From positions 62,001-126,000 of the forward strand of contig NZ_CP064782.1 in assembly GCF_018905915.1 (NCBI RefSeq): DNA of 64,000 nucleotides, given 5' to 3'. Both the position numbers and the translations under genes were made by a program. Numbering within the stretch: the first letter of the stretch is position 1; each line of letters begins with the position of its first letter. The notes under the pieces were generated by a model, which worked only from the letters and a program-made list of their open reading frames with translations, was not told where the DNA came from and did no database searches. Positions 51,224 to 60,478 of the stretch are shown piece by piece. The stretch is from Azospira inquinata (GTDB lineage: Bacteria; Pseudomonadota; Gammaproteobacteria; Burkholderiales; Rhodocyclaceae).

Positions 51224-52423
51224 TCAGCGACGCTTGTTTTTATCCCGCAGGGGCGTAATTTTCGGCACCGGCAGCCCGAAATCCCCCATCAGCTTGGCCA
51301 CTTCCGCCTCGGTCAATTCCCGCACCTGGCCCCGCTTCAGGTTGGACGGCAGAACAAAGGGGCCGTAGCTGAGACGAATCAAGCGGCTCACCGTCGCTCC
51401 CACGGCTTCAAACATGCGCCGCACTTCCCGGTTCCGCCCTTCAAACAGGCTGACCCGGTACCAGTGATTGGCGCCCTGGCCGCCCCCGTCTTCCAGGGTG
51501 GCAAACTGGGCCACCCCGTCTTCCAGTTCCACGCCTTGGGTAAGCTGGGCCAGGGCTTCCGGCTCCATTTCCCCCAACACCCGGGCCGCGTATTCACGGC
51601 GCAGGTTGTAGCGGGGGTGCATGAGCCGATTGGCCAGTTCCCCGGAGGTAGTAAAGAGCAGCAGGCCGCTGGTGTTGTAATCCAGCCGACCAATGGCGAT
51701 CCAACGCCCGCCCCGCATACGAGGCAGGGCATCAAACACGGATTCCCGCCCTTCCGGGTCGGCCCGGGAAACAATCTGGCCTTCCGGCTTGTGGTACAGA
51801 ATTACCCGGGGCACCCGGCTGGCGGCGAACTTCAGGTTCACCAACCGGCCATTGACCTTGACCCGATCCCCGGGAGAAACCACCAGACCCAGGGTAGCGG
51901 TCTCCCCGTTCACATTCACCCGACCGGCGGTGATCCATTCTTCCATTTCCCGACGGGAACCCACGCCGCTCTGGGCCAGGAGCTTGTGCAGCCGTTCCGG
52001 CTTGTCTTCCGCCGCCAGGGCGACAGTGCCCCGGCCTCCCGCTCGAGCGCCGGAACGTCCCTGGGCGGGCCGTCCCCGACGGGCAGGCTCGGGAGATTCG
52101 GTGGGGCTATCCCCGTCACCAGAGCGACCGCGCCGTTCCACCCATTCTTCCCCATCATCCCAATCCTGGGCAGAGGGCGGAGCCACCGGACGGCGCCGTC
52201 CCCGGCCACCAGGCAAGGATTCCCGGGGCTGGGGCGGCTGAAACCGGGCGGGGGATTTACTTCCCGCGGGGCGCCGTCCGCCCCGGGAGTCCTCCGCCCC
52301 TTCCTGGCGCGCCGCACCCCGGCCCCGGGGCGCCTTGCCCCGCCCGGCCCCCTGGCCCTCAGAACGAGAGGAAGGGGACTTGGGGGCGGCCGGGCGTTTT
52401 TTACGGTCAGATTGATTGGGCAT
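51224..52423 (-). CDS. rluB: Ribosomal large-subunit pseudouridine synthase RluB
   Basis: A 399-residue RsuA/RluB-family enzyme: about 145 residues of basic, disordered Arg/Pro/Gly-rich extension, an S4 domain ([31 protein letters not shown]) and the catalytic core with [15 protein letters not shown]. It modifies 23S rRNA near position 2605 in E. coli. It overlaps the scpB end by 17 bp. The long extension is seen in related betaproteobacteria. Confidence 0.88.
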   Translation of the reverse strand: MPNQSDRKKRPAAPKSPSSRSEGQGAGRGKAPRGRGAARQEGAEDSRGGRRPAGSKSPARFQPPQPRESLPGGRGRRRPVAPPSAQDWDDGEEWVERRGRSGDGDSPTESPEPARRGRPAQGRSGARAGGRGTVALAAEDKPERLHKLLAQSGVGSRREMEEWITAGRVNVNGETATLGLVVSPGDRVKVNGRLVNLKFAASRVPRVILYHKPEGQIVSRADPEGRESVFDALPRMRGGRWIAIGRLDYNTSGLLLFTTSGELANRLMHPRYNLRREYAARVLGEMEPEALAQLTQGVELEDGVAQFATLEDGGGQGANHWYRVSLFEGRNREVRRMFEAVGATVSRLIRLSYGPFVLPSNLKRGQVRELTEAEVAKLMGDFGLPVPKITPLRDKNKRR

Positions 52424-52970
52424 CGTTTAATTCCAGGGTTTGATTGAGTTGGTCCAAGGGGGGCAATTCGGTCAGGCTGCGCAGGCCCAGGTCATCCAGA
52501 AACTTTCGGGTGGTGGCATAGAGGGCGGGCCGTCCCGGGGTATCCCGGTGCCCCACCACATCCACCCAGCCCCGCTCCTCCAGGGCCTTGATCACCTGGG
52601 TGGCCACGGTTACCCCCCGGATGTCTTCAATATCCCCCCGGGTCACGGGCTGACGATAGGCGATAATCGCCAGGGTTTCCAGAACCGCCCGGGAATAGCG
52701 GGGCGGCTTTTCCGGGTTCAGGGCATCAATATAGGGCAGGTATTCGGCCCGGGTACGGAAACGCCAGCCGCTGGAGAGCTGCACCAGCTCCACCGGACGT
52801 TCCGCCCATTCTTCCCGCAGCTCATCCAGCAGCTTGCGTAAGACGTCCGGGGCCAGTTCCCCTTCAAACACCTGACGCAATTCGGCGGTGCTCAGGGCCT
52901 GGGGCGTGGACAGCAGAATCGCCTCCAGCACCCGCTTGGTTTCCGCCGGATTAGACGGTAATCGGGGCAT
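52407..52970 (-). CDS. scpB: Segregation and condensation protein B
   Basis: A 187-residue ScpB of two winged-helix domains ([88 protein letters not shown]). It forms the SMC-kleisin complex with ScpA. Start ATG 52970; overlaps scpA by 20 bp. Confidence 0.92.
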   Translation of the reverse strand: MPRLPSNPAETKRVLEAILLSTPQALSTAELRQVFEGELAPDVLRKLLDELREEWAERPVELVQLSSGWRFRTRAEYLPYIDALNPEKPPRYSRAVLETLAIIAYRQPVTRGDIEDIRGVTVATQVIKALEERGWVDVVGHRDTPGRPALYATTRKFLDDLGLRSLTELPPLDQLNQTLELNDAQSI

Positions 52971-53871
52971 CGTCGTCTCCTTCTTCCATCCCGTCCCCCC
53001 ATTCCTCCGGCGGAGGCGGTTCCGCTTCCTCACCCCGGGAGAGGCGCACATAGATGGGGGCAAAGGCCTCCACCTGGCTAATGCGCACCAGACGCTCCCG
53101 GGCCAGCTCCAGCATGGCGATGAAATGTACCACCAGGCCGGGCGCCCCCATGGCCGGATCGAAGAGTCGGACAAATTCCACAAATCCTTCCGCCGCTTGC
53201 AACTGGCGCAGGATGATCCCCATGTGCTCCCGTACCGACAGTTCTTCCCGCTGGATGCGGTGGGCGGTGTGCAGCTTGGCTTGCCGCAAAATGCCCAGCC
53301 AGGCCTGGCGCAGGTCTTCCATGCTCACTTCGGGCAGGCGCCGCACCAGGGATTTTTCCACCAGGGTTTCCACCCAGAAAAAATCCCGCTCCGCGTGGGG
53401 TTGCTCGTTGAGGCGCACCGCCGCCAGCTTCATCTGCTCGTATTCGATGAGGCGGCGTACCAGCTCGGCTCGGGGATCTTCCACCTCGTCCCCTTCCACC
53501 TCCTTGGGCCGGGGCAGCAACATGCGGGACTTAATTTCGATGAGCATGGCCGCCATCACCAGATAGTCCGCCGCCAGTTCCAGATTCTGGCTGCGCATGG
53601 CCTCCACGTACTCCAGATACTGGGCCGTGAGGGGAGCCATGGGAATATCCAGGACGTTGATGTTGGCCTTGCGGATCAGGTAAAGCAGCAGATCCAGGGG
53701 GCCTTCAAAGGCGTCCAGCATCACCGCCAGGGCATCCGGCGGAATGTAAAGGTCCAGGGGCAGCTGTTCCAGGGGTTGGCCGTAAACCCGGGCGATGGGG
53801 TCGTGCTCCTGAACGGCCAGCTCCCCCGCCACGTCGGAAACAGCCACGTCAGAACTGGTGTTGGCGCTCAT
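52951..53871 (-). CDS. scpA: Segregation and condensation protein A (kleisin)
   Basis: A 306-residue Scp[39 protein letters not shown] motif and [19 protein letters not shown]. The start is the ATG at 53871; the open frame continues upstream through trpS but this is not coding. It bridges SMC heads with ScpB. Confidence 0.93.
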   Translation of the reverse strand: MSANTSSDVAVSDVAGELAVQEHDPIARVYGQPLEQLPLDLYIPPDALAVMLDAFEGPLDLLLYLIRKANINVLDIPMAPLTAQYLEYVEAMRSQNLELAADYLVMAAMLIEIKSRMLLPRPKEVEGDEVEDPRAELVRRLIEYEQMKLAAVRLNEQPHAERDFFWVETLVEKSLVRRLPEVSMEDLRQAWLGILRQAKLHTAHRIQREELSVREHMGIILRQLQAAEGFVEFVRLFDPAMGAPGLVVHFIAMLELARERLVRISQVEAFAPIYVRLSRGEEAEPPPPEEWGDGMEEGDDDAPITV

Positions 53872-53920
53872 GGACGGTTTCCGATGGACGGCCAGGGAAC
53901 GGGGGCGCGGGCCGCAGGCA

Positions 53921-55123
53921 TCAGCGATAGCTGATGCCCATGGCTTCCCGCACGTCCGCCATGGTCTCCCGAGCCAGGCGGCGAGCCTTGTCGTTGCCAT
54001 CAGCCACAATGTCCCGCACCAGGGCCGGGTTATCCAGATAGGTCTGGGCCCGCTCCCGCATGGGCGCCTGTTCCCGGAGAATGCCGTCAATCACCGGCTG
54101 TTTGCATTCAATACAGCCGATACTGGCGGTGCGGCAGCCCTGACACAGGGTTTCCCGGGTCGCCCCATCCGTATAGACCTGGTGCAGAGCCCACACCGGG
54201 CACTTGGTGGGTTCCCCCGGATCGGTGCGGCGCGCCCGGGCCGGGTCGGTGGGCATGCGCTTCACCTTGTTGGCCACAGACGCCCCGTCTTCCCGCAGGG
54301 TAATGGCATTGCCGTAGGACTTGGACATTTTCTGCCCGTCCAGGCCCGGCATACGGGAAGCTTCCGTGAGCAGGGCTTCCGGCTCCACCAGGATGGTTTT
54401 ACCCGTGCCTTCCAGATAGCCGGTAAGCCGCTCCCGGTCCGCCTGGGAAAGGCTCTGGGCTTCAGCCACCAGGGCCCGTCCCTGGGCCACCGCTTCCCCT
54501 TCTCCCTGTTCCTGGAAGCGGGCCCGCAGTTCCTCAAAATGCTTGGCGTTTTTGTTACCCAGCTTTTTCAGGGCAGCCTTGGCCTTGGCTTCGAAATCCG
54601 GTTCCCGTCCGTAGAAATGGTTAAAGCGCCGGGCCGTTTCCCGGGTGAATTCCAGGTGGGGCAGCTGATCTTCTCCCACGGGCACCTTGCCCGCCCGGTA
54701 AATCAGGATGTCCGAGGACATGAGCAGGGGATAGCCGAGAAAGCCGTAGGTGGACAGGTCCCGATCCTTGATCTTGGCCTGCTGGTCCTTGTAGGTGGGC
54801 ACCCGTTCCAGCCAGCTCAGGGGCATCATCATGGACAGCAGGAGGTGGAGTTCTGCGTGTTCCAGCACTTGGGACTGAATGAAGATGGTGGCCAGCTTGG
54901 GATCCACCCCGGCGGCCAGCCAGTCGATGACCATGTCCCAGGTGTTCTGCTGAATGGTCTGGGGAGTTTCGTAGTGGGTGGTCAGGGCATGCCAGTCCGC
55001 CGCAAAAAAGAGGCAGCTGTGGTCATGCTGCAACCGCACCCAGTTCTTCAGAACCCCGTGATAGTGACCCAAATGCAGAGCGCCCGTGGGGCGCATCCCG
55101 GAAAGAACCCGATCCGCGTACAT
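53921..55123 (-). CDS. trpS: Tryptophanyl-tRNA synthetase
   Basis: A 400-residue class I synthetase with RVLSGMRPTGALHLGHYHGVLKNW (HIGH-equivalent GALHLGHY) and KMSKSYGN (KMSKS). It includes an insertion rich in Glu/Arg around 170-260 that is common to the longer proteobacterial form. It charges tRNA-Trp. 15 bp after the M50 protease gene. Confidence 0.94.
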   Translation of the reverse strand: MYADRVLSGMRPTGALHLGHYHGVLKNWVRLQHDHSCLFFAADWHALTTHYETPQTIQQNTWDMVIDWLAAGVDPKLATIFIQSQVLEHAELHLLLSMMMPLSWLERVPTYKDQQAKIKDRDLSTYGFLGYPLLMSSDILIYRAGKVPVGEDQLPHLEFTRETARRFNHFYGREPDFEAKAKAALKKLGNKNAKHFEELRARFQEQGEGEAVAQGRALVAEAQSLSQADRERLTGYLEGTGKTILVEPEALLTEASRMPGLDGQKMSKSYGNAITLREDGASVANKVKRMPTDPARARRTDPGEPTKCPVWALHQVYTDGATRETLCQGCRTASIGCIECKQPVIDGILREQAPMRERAQTYLDNPALVRDIVADGNDKARRLARETMADVREAMGISYR

Positions 55124-55138
55124 AGTGATTGTCTTTGC

Positions 55139-55792
55139 CTAGGCGTGAAAATTGAAAAGGAGAGCGAGCAGGAGGCGCATCAGGCCCATAAGCGGATTCA
55201 GCACCGCGCTCAACACCCCGGTAAACAGCAGGAGCAACAGCAGGGGAAAACCCCAGGGCTCGATGCGGGAAAAGGCGATGGCCTGGCGAATGGGCAGCAG
55301 GCTCACCAGAATACGGCCCCCATCCAGGGGCGGCAGGGGCAGCAGATTGAGGAGCATCAAGGCCATGTTGATGTCCATGCCGATATCCGCCATTTTCAGC
55401 ATGGGCAGGGTATAGGCCGTATCCGGCAGCACCTGGGCCAGCTTGAAGAGCAGGCCCCAGGCCAGGGCCATAAACAAATTGGCGCCGGGCCCGGCGGCGG
55501 CCACCCAAAGCATGTCCTGCTTGGGACGGCGCAGCCGGGAAAAATCCACCGGCACCGGCTTGGCCCAGCCGAACAGCAGGCTAGCCCCGGAGAGGAGCAG
55601 AATCACCACCGGCACCAGCACCGTTCCCACCGGGTCGATGTGACGCAGGGGATTCAAGCTGATGCGTCCTTCCCTTTCCGCCGTCCGGTCGCCGAAAAAG
55701 CGGGCCGCATAGCCATGGGCCGCTTCATGGAGGGTAATGGCGAAAATTACGGGCAAGGCCGCAACGGCGATGATTTGGATCAGGGAGTCCAT
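55139..55792 (-). CDS. Site-2 protease family (M50) membrane protein
   Basis: A 217-residue zinc metalloprotease-like membrane protein with HEAAH (HExxH, near residue 22) in the first helix and LPPLDGGRIL (the second metal motif) later. Five to six hydrophobic segments. Cleaves substrates within the membrane; target unknown. Upstream of trpS in the same direction. Confidence 0.85.
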   Translation of the reverse strand: MDSLIQIIAVAALPVIFAITLHEAAHGYAARFFGDRTAEREGRISLNPLRHIDPVGTVLVPVVILLLSGASLLFGWAKPVPVDFSRLRRPKQDMLWVAAAGPGANLFMALAWGLLFKLAQVLPDTAYTLPMLKMADIGMDINMALMLLNLLPLPPLDGGRILVSLLPIRQAIAFSRIEPWGFPLLLLLLFTGVLSAVLNPLMGLMRLLLALLFNFHA

Positions 55793-55841
55793 GCAGGCAA
55801 CCGGAAGGAAAGGGGCGATTCTACCAGAGGGGTCCGGAGAT

Positions 55842-56468
55842 TCAGCGTAGCCCGAAGGGAGCCAGGGGGCCCCGGCCGGCCCGGACTAGTTCCGGGGTGC
55901 CACCGGTCAGATCGATCACTGTGGTGGCCTCGGTGCCGCAATGGCCCCCGTCCAGGATCAAATCCAGCTGGTCATCCAGGCGGTCCTGGATTTCCCAGCC
56001 CTCGGTGAGGGGCATTTCCTCCCCGGGCAGAATGAGGGATGAGGTGAGCAAAGGCTCACCCAACTCCTCCAGCAGCGCCAGGGCCAGGGGATCGTCCGGC
56101 ACCCGCAGGCCGATGGTCTTGCGCCGGGCATGGAGCAGGCGCCGGGGCAGTTCCTTGGTACCTTCCAGAATAAAGACGTAACTCCCCGGGGTGGCGGCCT
56201 TGAGCAAGCGATACTGGGCGTTATCCACCCGGGCGTAACGGGCAATTTCGGACAAATCCCGGCACATCAGGGTGAGATGGTGCCGGTCATCCAGGCCCCG
56301 CAGACGGCGCAGCCGGTCCATGGCGTCTTTGTCGCCGGTATGGCAGCCCAGGGCATAGCAGCATTCCGTGGAAAAGGCGATGAGACCGCCCTGGCGCACC
56401 ACATCCGCCGCCTTGGCAATGAGCCGGGGCTCGGGGTTTTCAGGATGGAGATTGTAGTATTGGGCCAT
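55842..56468 (-). CDS. YciO/Sua5-type threonylcarbamoyl-AMP synthase family protein
   Basis: A 208-residue YrdC-domain protein beginning MAQYYNLHPENPEPRLIAKAADVVRQGGLIAFSTECCYALGC, the YciO subgroup. Likely binds RNA/ATP; the exact reaction of YciO, as opposed to TsaC, is uncertain. Start ATG 56468 rather than a codon 15 bp earlier. Confidence 0.82.
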   Translation of the reverse strand: MAQYYNLHPENPEPRLIAKAADVVRQGGLIAFSTECCYALGCHTGDKDAMDRLRRLRGLDDRHHLTLMCRDLSEIARYARVDNAQYRLLKAATPGSYVFILEGTKELPRRLLHARRKTIGLRVPDDPLALALLEELGEPLLTSSLILPGEEMPLTEGWEIQDRLDDQLDLILDGGHCGTEATTVIDLTGGTPELVRAGRGPLAPFGLR

Positions 56469-56517
56469 AAGCCAAAAAGCCATCCCCGCAGGGCGGCCAA
56501 AATAGAGGAAAAGAAAA

Positions 56518-57363
56518 TCAGTCGAACCAGGTCCAGACCGGAATCAGGTCTTCCGGCAAAGGGCCGATGCGCCCCAGATCCACATAGCTTTCTTCCGGAC
56601 CGTGGAAATCCGAGCCTAGGGAAGCGAGAAAGCCGTACTGACGGGCATAGCGGGCGTATTGAAGGATCTGGTCCGGGGTATGGCTGCCGGACACCACTTC
56701 TACCCCCGAGCCGCCCACATCCTTGAACTGGCCGAGGAAACGGCGCATTTCCACATTGGATATACGGTAACGGCCCGGATGGGCGACCACCGCCACGCCC
56801 CCCGCCCCGTTGATCCAGGTCACCGCATCCTCCAGGCTGGCCCACTGGTGCTCCACATAACCGGGCTTCCCGGGCGTGAGGTAGCTTTCAAACACGGCGT
56901 GCACATCCTTGCAAATGCCGATTTCCACCAGATAGCGGGCAAAGTGGGCCCGGGAAATGAGGCTGGGATTGGCCGCGTATTTCATGGCCCCTTCCAACAC
57001 CCCATGGATGCCGATCTTGTCCAGGGCTTCCGCCATACGCTGGGCCCGGGTCACCCGCCCGGAGCGGATGGCCGCCAGGCCCTGGTTGAGGCGGGCTTCC
57101 TGGCGGTCAAAACCCAAGCCCACAATGTGGATGGAAGTGGATTCCCACTGGATGGAAATTTCCACTCCGTTGATGAGCCGTATCCCCACATCCCCGGCGG
57201 TTTTTTCCGCCGCCGCCAAGCCATCCAGATCATCGTGATCGGTCAGGGCCAGCACGGTCACCCCATTGCCTTGGGCGCGACGCACCACTGCCTCCGGTGC
57301 CAATAAGCCGTCCGAAGCGGTGGAATGACAGTGCAAATCCCAGGGAGAAGCCAAGGTCGCCAT
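56518..57363 (-). CDS. PHP-domain phosphoesterase (RNase AM/TrpH type)
   Basis: A 281-residue PHP protein: DLHCHSTASDGLLAP metal motif, LALTDHDDLDGL, INGVEIS and HPGRYRI. In E. coli the homologue YciV (RNase AM) removes 5' nucleotides from RNA. Close to the YciO-type gene, an arrangement common in proteobacteria. Confidence 0.85.
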   Translation of the reverse strand: MATLASPWDLHCHSTASDGLLAPEAVVRRAQGNGVTVLALTDHDDLDGLAAAEKTAGDVGIRLINGVEISIQWESTSIHIVGLGFDRQEARLNQGLAAIRSGRVTRAQRMAEALDKIGIHGVLEGAMKYAANPSLISRAHFARYLVEIGICKDVHAVFESYLTPGKPGYVEHQWASLEDAVTWINGAGGVAVVAHPGRYRISNVEMRRFLGQFKDVGGSGVEVVSGSHTPDQILQYARYARQYGFLASLGSDFHGPEESYVDLGRIGPLPEDLIPVWTWFD

Positions 57364-57550
57364 ACGATTCGTTAAGGAAAATAAGGGTTAATCATAGCAC
57401 GCCAAGGGAGCAAAAATAATGCCAAAAGCATTTACGGTGCCATTTTGCTCCACCCATCCAGGCCTGAATGGCCCTTGTTTCTTTGACCCATCGGGGCCGC
57501 CTAAGTTTTCCCATCCTTGCGCTCCAAGGGTTTCAGGCCCCTGAAAAACG

Positions 57551-57575
57551 AAAAAGCCGGACTAGCCGGCTTTTT
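57551..57575 (-). terminator. Terminator of bfr
   Basis: AAAAAGCCGG-ACTAG-CCGGCTTTTT, 17 bp after the bfr stop. Confidence 0.88.
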
Positions 57576-57591
57576 GGAGGAAGGAAACGCC

Positions 57592-58062
57592 TCAGTCTTC
57601 CATCTGGCTTTGCAGATAGTTTTGAATACCCACTTTTTGGATTAAATCCAGCTGGGTTTCCAGCCAATCCACATGCTCCTCCTCGCTTTCCAGAATGTCG
57701 GAAAGCAAGTCCCGAGTCACAAAATCGCTCACCGATTCACAGTGGGCAATGGCTTCCCGCAGCAGGGGAATGGCCAACTGTTCCAACTTCAGGTCACAGG
57801 CCAGCACTTCCGCCGGAGCTTCCCCGATGAACAGTTTATTGAGTTGTTGCAGATTGGGCAGACCTTCCAAGAACAGGATGCGCTCAATGAGGCGGTCCGC
57901 GTGCTTCATTTCATCAATGGACTCATGATACTCATGGTCATTGAGCTTCTTCAGCCCCCAGTTCTTATACATGCGGGCGTGGAGAAAATACTGATTGATC
58001 GCCGTCAGTTCGTTAGTCAGCGCCTTATTCAGAAATTGCAGAACCTTTTTATCGCCTTTCAT
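57592..58062 (-). CDS. bfr: Bacterioferritin
   Basis: A 156-residue bacterioferritin with ferroxidase ligands Glu18, Glu51, His54, Glu94, Glu127 and His130 and the haem-binding Met52 ([11 protein letters not shown]). Start ATG 58062. It stores iron as a 24-mer; bfd, needed for its release, lies just upstream. Iron storage next to iron-hungry nitrogenase genes may be coincidence. Confidence 0.94.
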   Translation of the reverse strand: MKGDKKVLQFLNKALTNELTAINQYFLHARMYKNWGLKKLNDHEYHESIDEMKHADRLIERILFLEGLPNLQQLNKLFIGEAPAEVLACDLKLEQLAIPLLREAIAHCESVSDFVTRDLLSDILESEEEHVDWLETQLDLIQKVGIQNYLQSQMED

Positions 58063-58161
58063 GGCCGCCTCACCCAAAGTGGTCAAGGTTTCAGCCTAGC
58101 ATAGACGGGGGATGGGAGAAAACGGCTCGCAAACGCCGGGGTTCCCAGGGCCCTGGGACGG

Positions 58162-58365
58162 TCAGCGCCGCTCGCAGGCCCCGTTGCATTCCCGACAGGG
58201 AGCAGGCGCTTCACCTCGCAACTGCTGGCGGATTTCCCGAGCGCATTTACCGCAGCCCTGCCCCACGCCCAACTGCTGCCGCAGCTGCTGATAGCTGGTG
58301 GCGCCAGCCGCGACGGAGGAGGCAATCTGGCCTTCGGTCACGCCATTGCAAACACAGACATACAT
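58162..58365 (-). CDS. bfd: Bacterioferritin-associated ferredoxin
   Basis: A 67-residue Bfd with CVCNGVT and GCGKC [2Fe-2S] ligands and a C-terminal extension with further cysteines (APCRECNGACERR), unusual for the family. It reduces bacterioferritin to release iron. A Fur-box-like sequence is upstream. Confidence 0.92.
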   Translation of the reverse strand: MYVCVCNGVTEGQIASSVAAGATSYQQLRQQLGVGQGCGKCAREIRQQLRGEAPAPCRECNGACERR

Positions 58366-58388
58366 GATGGGACTCCCAGGACAAATTT

Positions 58389-58407
58389 ACTAATGAGAAT
58401 TATTATC
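58389..58407 (-). promoter_or_regulatory. Fur box upstream of bfd
   Basis: ACTAATGAGAATTATTATC matches 15 of 19 bases of the Fur consensus, 24 bp upstream of the bfd ATG; expected to repress bfd under iron sufficiency. Confidence 0.65.
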
Positions 58408-58457
58408 GACAAATCGAATAGATGCAAGTAATTCTCAACAAGTTCCAAAAATCCTCC

Positions 58458-58487
58458 TTGCAAGCCGCTCCGGCACTGGGTTATAGT
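58458..58487 (+). promoter_or_regulatory. Sigma-70-type promoter of the gcv operon
   Basis: TTGCAA, 18-bp spacer, TATAGT, placing the start of transcription about 10 bp before the riboswitch. Confidence 0.5.
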
Positions 58488-58495
58488 CCGCCCCG

Positions 58496-58728
58496 CAAAC
58501 GGGAGAGCGCGGCTTTTTGGGCCGCCGCCGAAGGCGCAATCCATTCATTGCTCAACCCGAAATCGCTCAGGCACAAGGACCGTTTGCAGCGTAAAGAACT
58601 CTGGAGAGCGATGGGCCCGGCCCATCCACCGAAGGGGGCAAGCGGGGGTCCCGCAGTACGGACATGGCCATCAGGCGGTGCCGGGGACGAACCGAAACAC
58701 TCTCAGGTTGTAGGACAGAGGGGTGAGC
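58496..58728 (+). ncRNA. Tandem glycine riboswitch
   Basis: Two glycine aptamers in series, the first about 58496-58612 (GGGAGAGCGC, CGCCGAAGGCGCAA, CTCAGGCACAAGGACCG and CTGGAGAGCG) and the second to about 58728 (CACCGAAGGGGGCAAGC, CTCAGGTTGTAGGACAGAGGG). These are the conserved glycine riboswitch cores. It controls gcvTHP. Confidence 0.92.
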
Positions 58729-58762
58729 CGGAAACCGTCAGGTTTTCGGCTCACCCCTTTTT
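58720..58762 (+). terminator. Riboswitch expression-platform terminator
   Basis: An 11-bp stem GGGGTGAGCCG/CGGCTCACCCC followed by T5 starts inside the last bases of aptamer II, so glycine binding should prevent it forming and switch gcv expression on. Confidence 0.82.
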
Positions 58763-58805
58763 CGTTTTCAGAAACGGCATTAATGGCCGTAGCCAAAGGA
58801 CTGAT

Positions 58806-59897
58806 ATGACGAAACAAACTGTCCTCAACGCCGCCCATCGGGCCCTCGGGGCCAAGATGGTGGATTTCGGCGGCTGGGATATGCCTCTCCACTACGGCTC
58901 CCAGATTGAGGAACACCACGCCGTGCGTCGGGAATGCGGGATGTTCGACGTTTCCCACATGTGTGCCGTGGATGTGAGCGGGCCGGACGCCCACGCTTTT
59001 CTGTTGCGCCTCATCGCCAACAACGTGGATAAGCTGCAACGCCCGGGCAAGGCCCTCTACAGCGCCATGCTGACCCCCACCGGGGGGGTGGTGGACGATC
59101 TGATCGTGTACCTCCAGGGAGAAAACCGCTACCGGGTGGTCATCAACGCGGGCACCGCCGATAAGGATCTGGCCTGGATGGCCGACCGTCTCGGGGAATG
59201 GCATCTGGACGTAAGTCTGGTGCCCCTCCGGGAAGGCCCCCGGGCCGTGGCCATGATCGCGGTGCAGGGCCCCCAGGCCAAAGCCAAGGTCTGGCAGGTC
59301 ATCCCCCAGGCCAAAGCGGCCACGGAAAATCTGCCCCCCTTTTTCGGCGTTCAGGTGGGCCCCTGCTTCCTGGCCACCACCGGCTACACCGGGGAAGAAG
59401 GCTTTGAAATCACCCTCCCCGCCGCCGATGCGGCCCCCTTCTGGCAGGCCCTGCTGGATGCGGGGGTGAAACCCTGCGGCCTGGGCGCCCGGGACACCCT
59501 GCGCCTGGAAGCGGGCATGAACCTCTACGGCCAGGATATGAGCGAAACCGTCTCCCCCCTGGACGCAGGCCTGGCCTGGACCGTGGATCTGACCGGGGAC
59601 CGGGACTTTGTCGGCAAAGCCGCCCTCCAGGCCCAGGGCCAGCAAGCCCGATTCCTGGGGCTGCGCCTGCTGGATCGGGGCGTACTGCGGGCCCACCAGA
59701 CCGTTCACACCCCCCACGGGGAGGGGGAAATCACCAGCGGCACCTTCTCCCCCACCCTGGAAGTGTCCATCGCCCTGGCCCACCTACCCTTGGCCACCCA
59801 GGTGGGCGACACGGTGGAAGTGGACATACGGGGCAAGCGCCTCAAGGCCCAGGTGGTTAAGCCCCCCTTCGTGCGCCACGGCAAAGCCCTGATTTAA
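58806..59897 (+). CDS. gcvT: Glycine cleavage system T protein
   Basis: A 363-residue aminomethyltransferase ([43 protein letters not shown]). It moves the methylene group from the lipoyl arm of GcvH to tetrahydrofolate. The ATG at 58806 comes directly after the riboswitch; the open frame further upstream is non-coding. Confidence 0.95.
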   Translation: MTKQTVLNAAHRALGAKMVDFGGWDMPLHYGSQIEEHHAVRRECGMFDVSHMCAVDVSGPDAHAFLLRLIANNVDKLQRPGKALYSAMLTPTGGVVDDLIVYLQGENRYRVVINAGTADKDLAWMADRLGEWHLDVSLVPLREGPRAVAMIAVQGPQAKAKVWQVIPQAKAATENLPPFFGVQVGPCFLATTGYTGEEGFEITLPAADAAPFWQALLDAGVKPCGLGARDTLRLEAGMNLYGQDMSETVSPLDAGLAWTVDLTGDRDFVGKAALQAQGQQARFLGLRLLDRGVLRAHQTVHTPHGEGEITSGTFSPTLEVSIALAHLPLATQVGDTVEVDIRGKRLKAQVVKPPFVRHGKALI

Positions 59898-59977
59898 GGC
59901 CCCTTGCCCGGCCCGCCGGGCCCCCTTTCCCCATTAGCAAACCCGATTACCGATTTACTCTTTTCCTGGAGAATCCC

Positions 59978-60364
59978 ATGTCCCTTATTCCCGCCGACCT
60001 GAAATACACCAAGAGCCACGAGTGGGTACGCGTCGAAGCCGACGGCAGCCTGACCGTGGGCATTACCGAACACGCTCAGGAACTGCTGGGCGACCTGGTG
60101 TTTATTGAACTCCCCGAAGTGGGCACCCATCTGGAAGCCGACAAGGAAACCTGCGTGGTGGAATCGGTGAAAGCCGCCGCCGACGTGTACGCCCCCGTGG
60201 CCGGCACCGTGACGGAAACCAACCCGGCCCCGGTGGATGCCCCCGAACAGGTGAATCAAGACCCCTACGGCAACTGGCTGTTCAAGATGCAGCCGGACAA
60301 CGGGGCTGACCTGGGGGGCCTGCTGGACGCCGCCGCCTACCAAAAGCTGGCGGATAGCGAATAA
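59978..60364 (+). CDS. gcvH: Glycine cleavage system H protein
   Basis: A 128-residue lipoyl carrier with the lipoyl-lysine in [20 protein letters not shown]. It shuttles the aminomethyl intermediate among GcvP, GcvT and the L protein. Start ATG 59978 behind CTGGAGAA. Confidence 0.96.
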   Translation: MSLIPADLKYTKSHEWVRVEADGSLTVGITEHAQELLGDLVFIELPEVGTHLEADKETCVVESVKAAADVYAPVAGTVTETNPAPVDAPEQVNQDPYGNWLFKMQPDNGADLGGLLDAAAYQKLADSE

Positions 60365-60478
60365 ATCCCCGCCGGGCCGCCCGCCCCTATTCCCTTGGGC
60401 GGCCCCCGTTCCGACGCCCCCTGCCCGGCTCAGGCCGCAAAGGGGCCCGTCTCTTGGTGATTTTCCCAGGACATTTTC

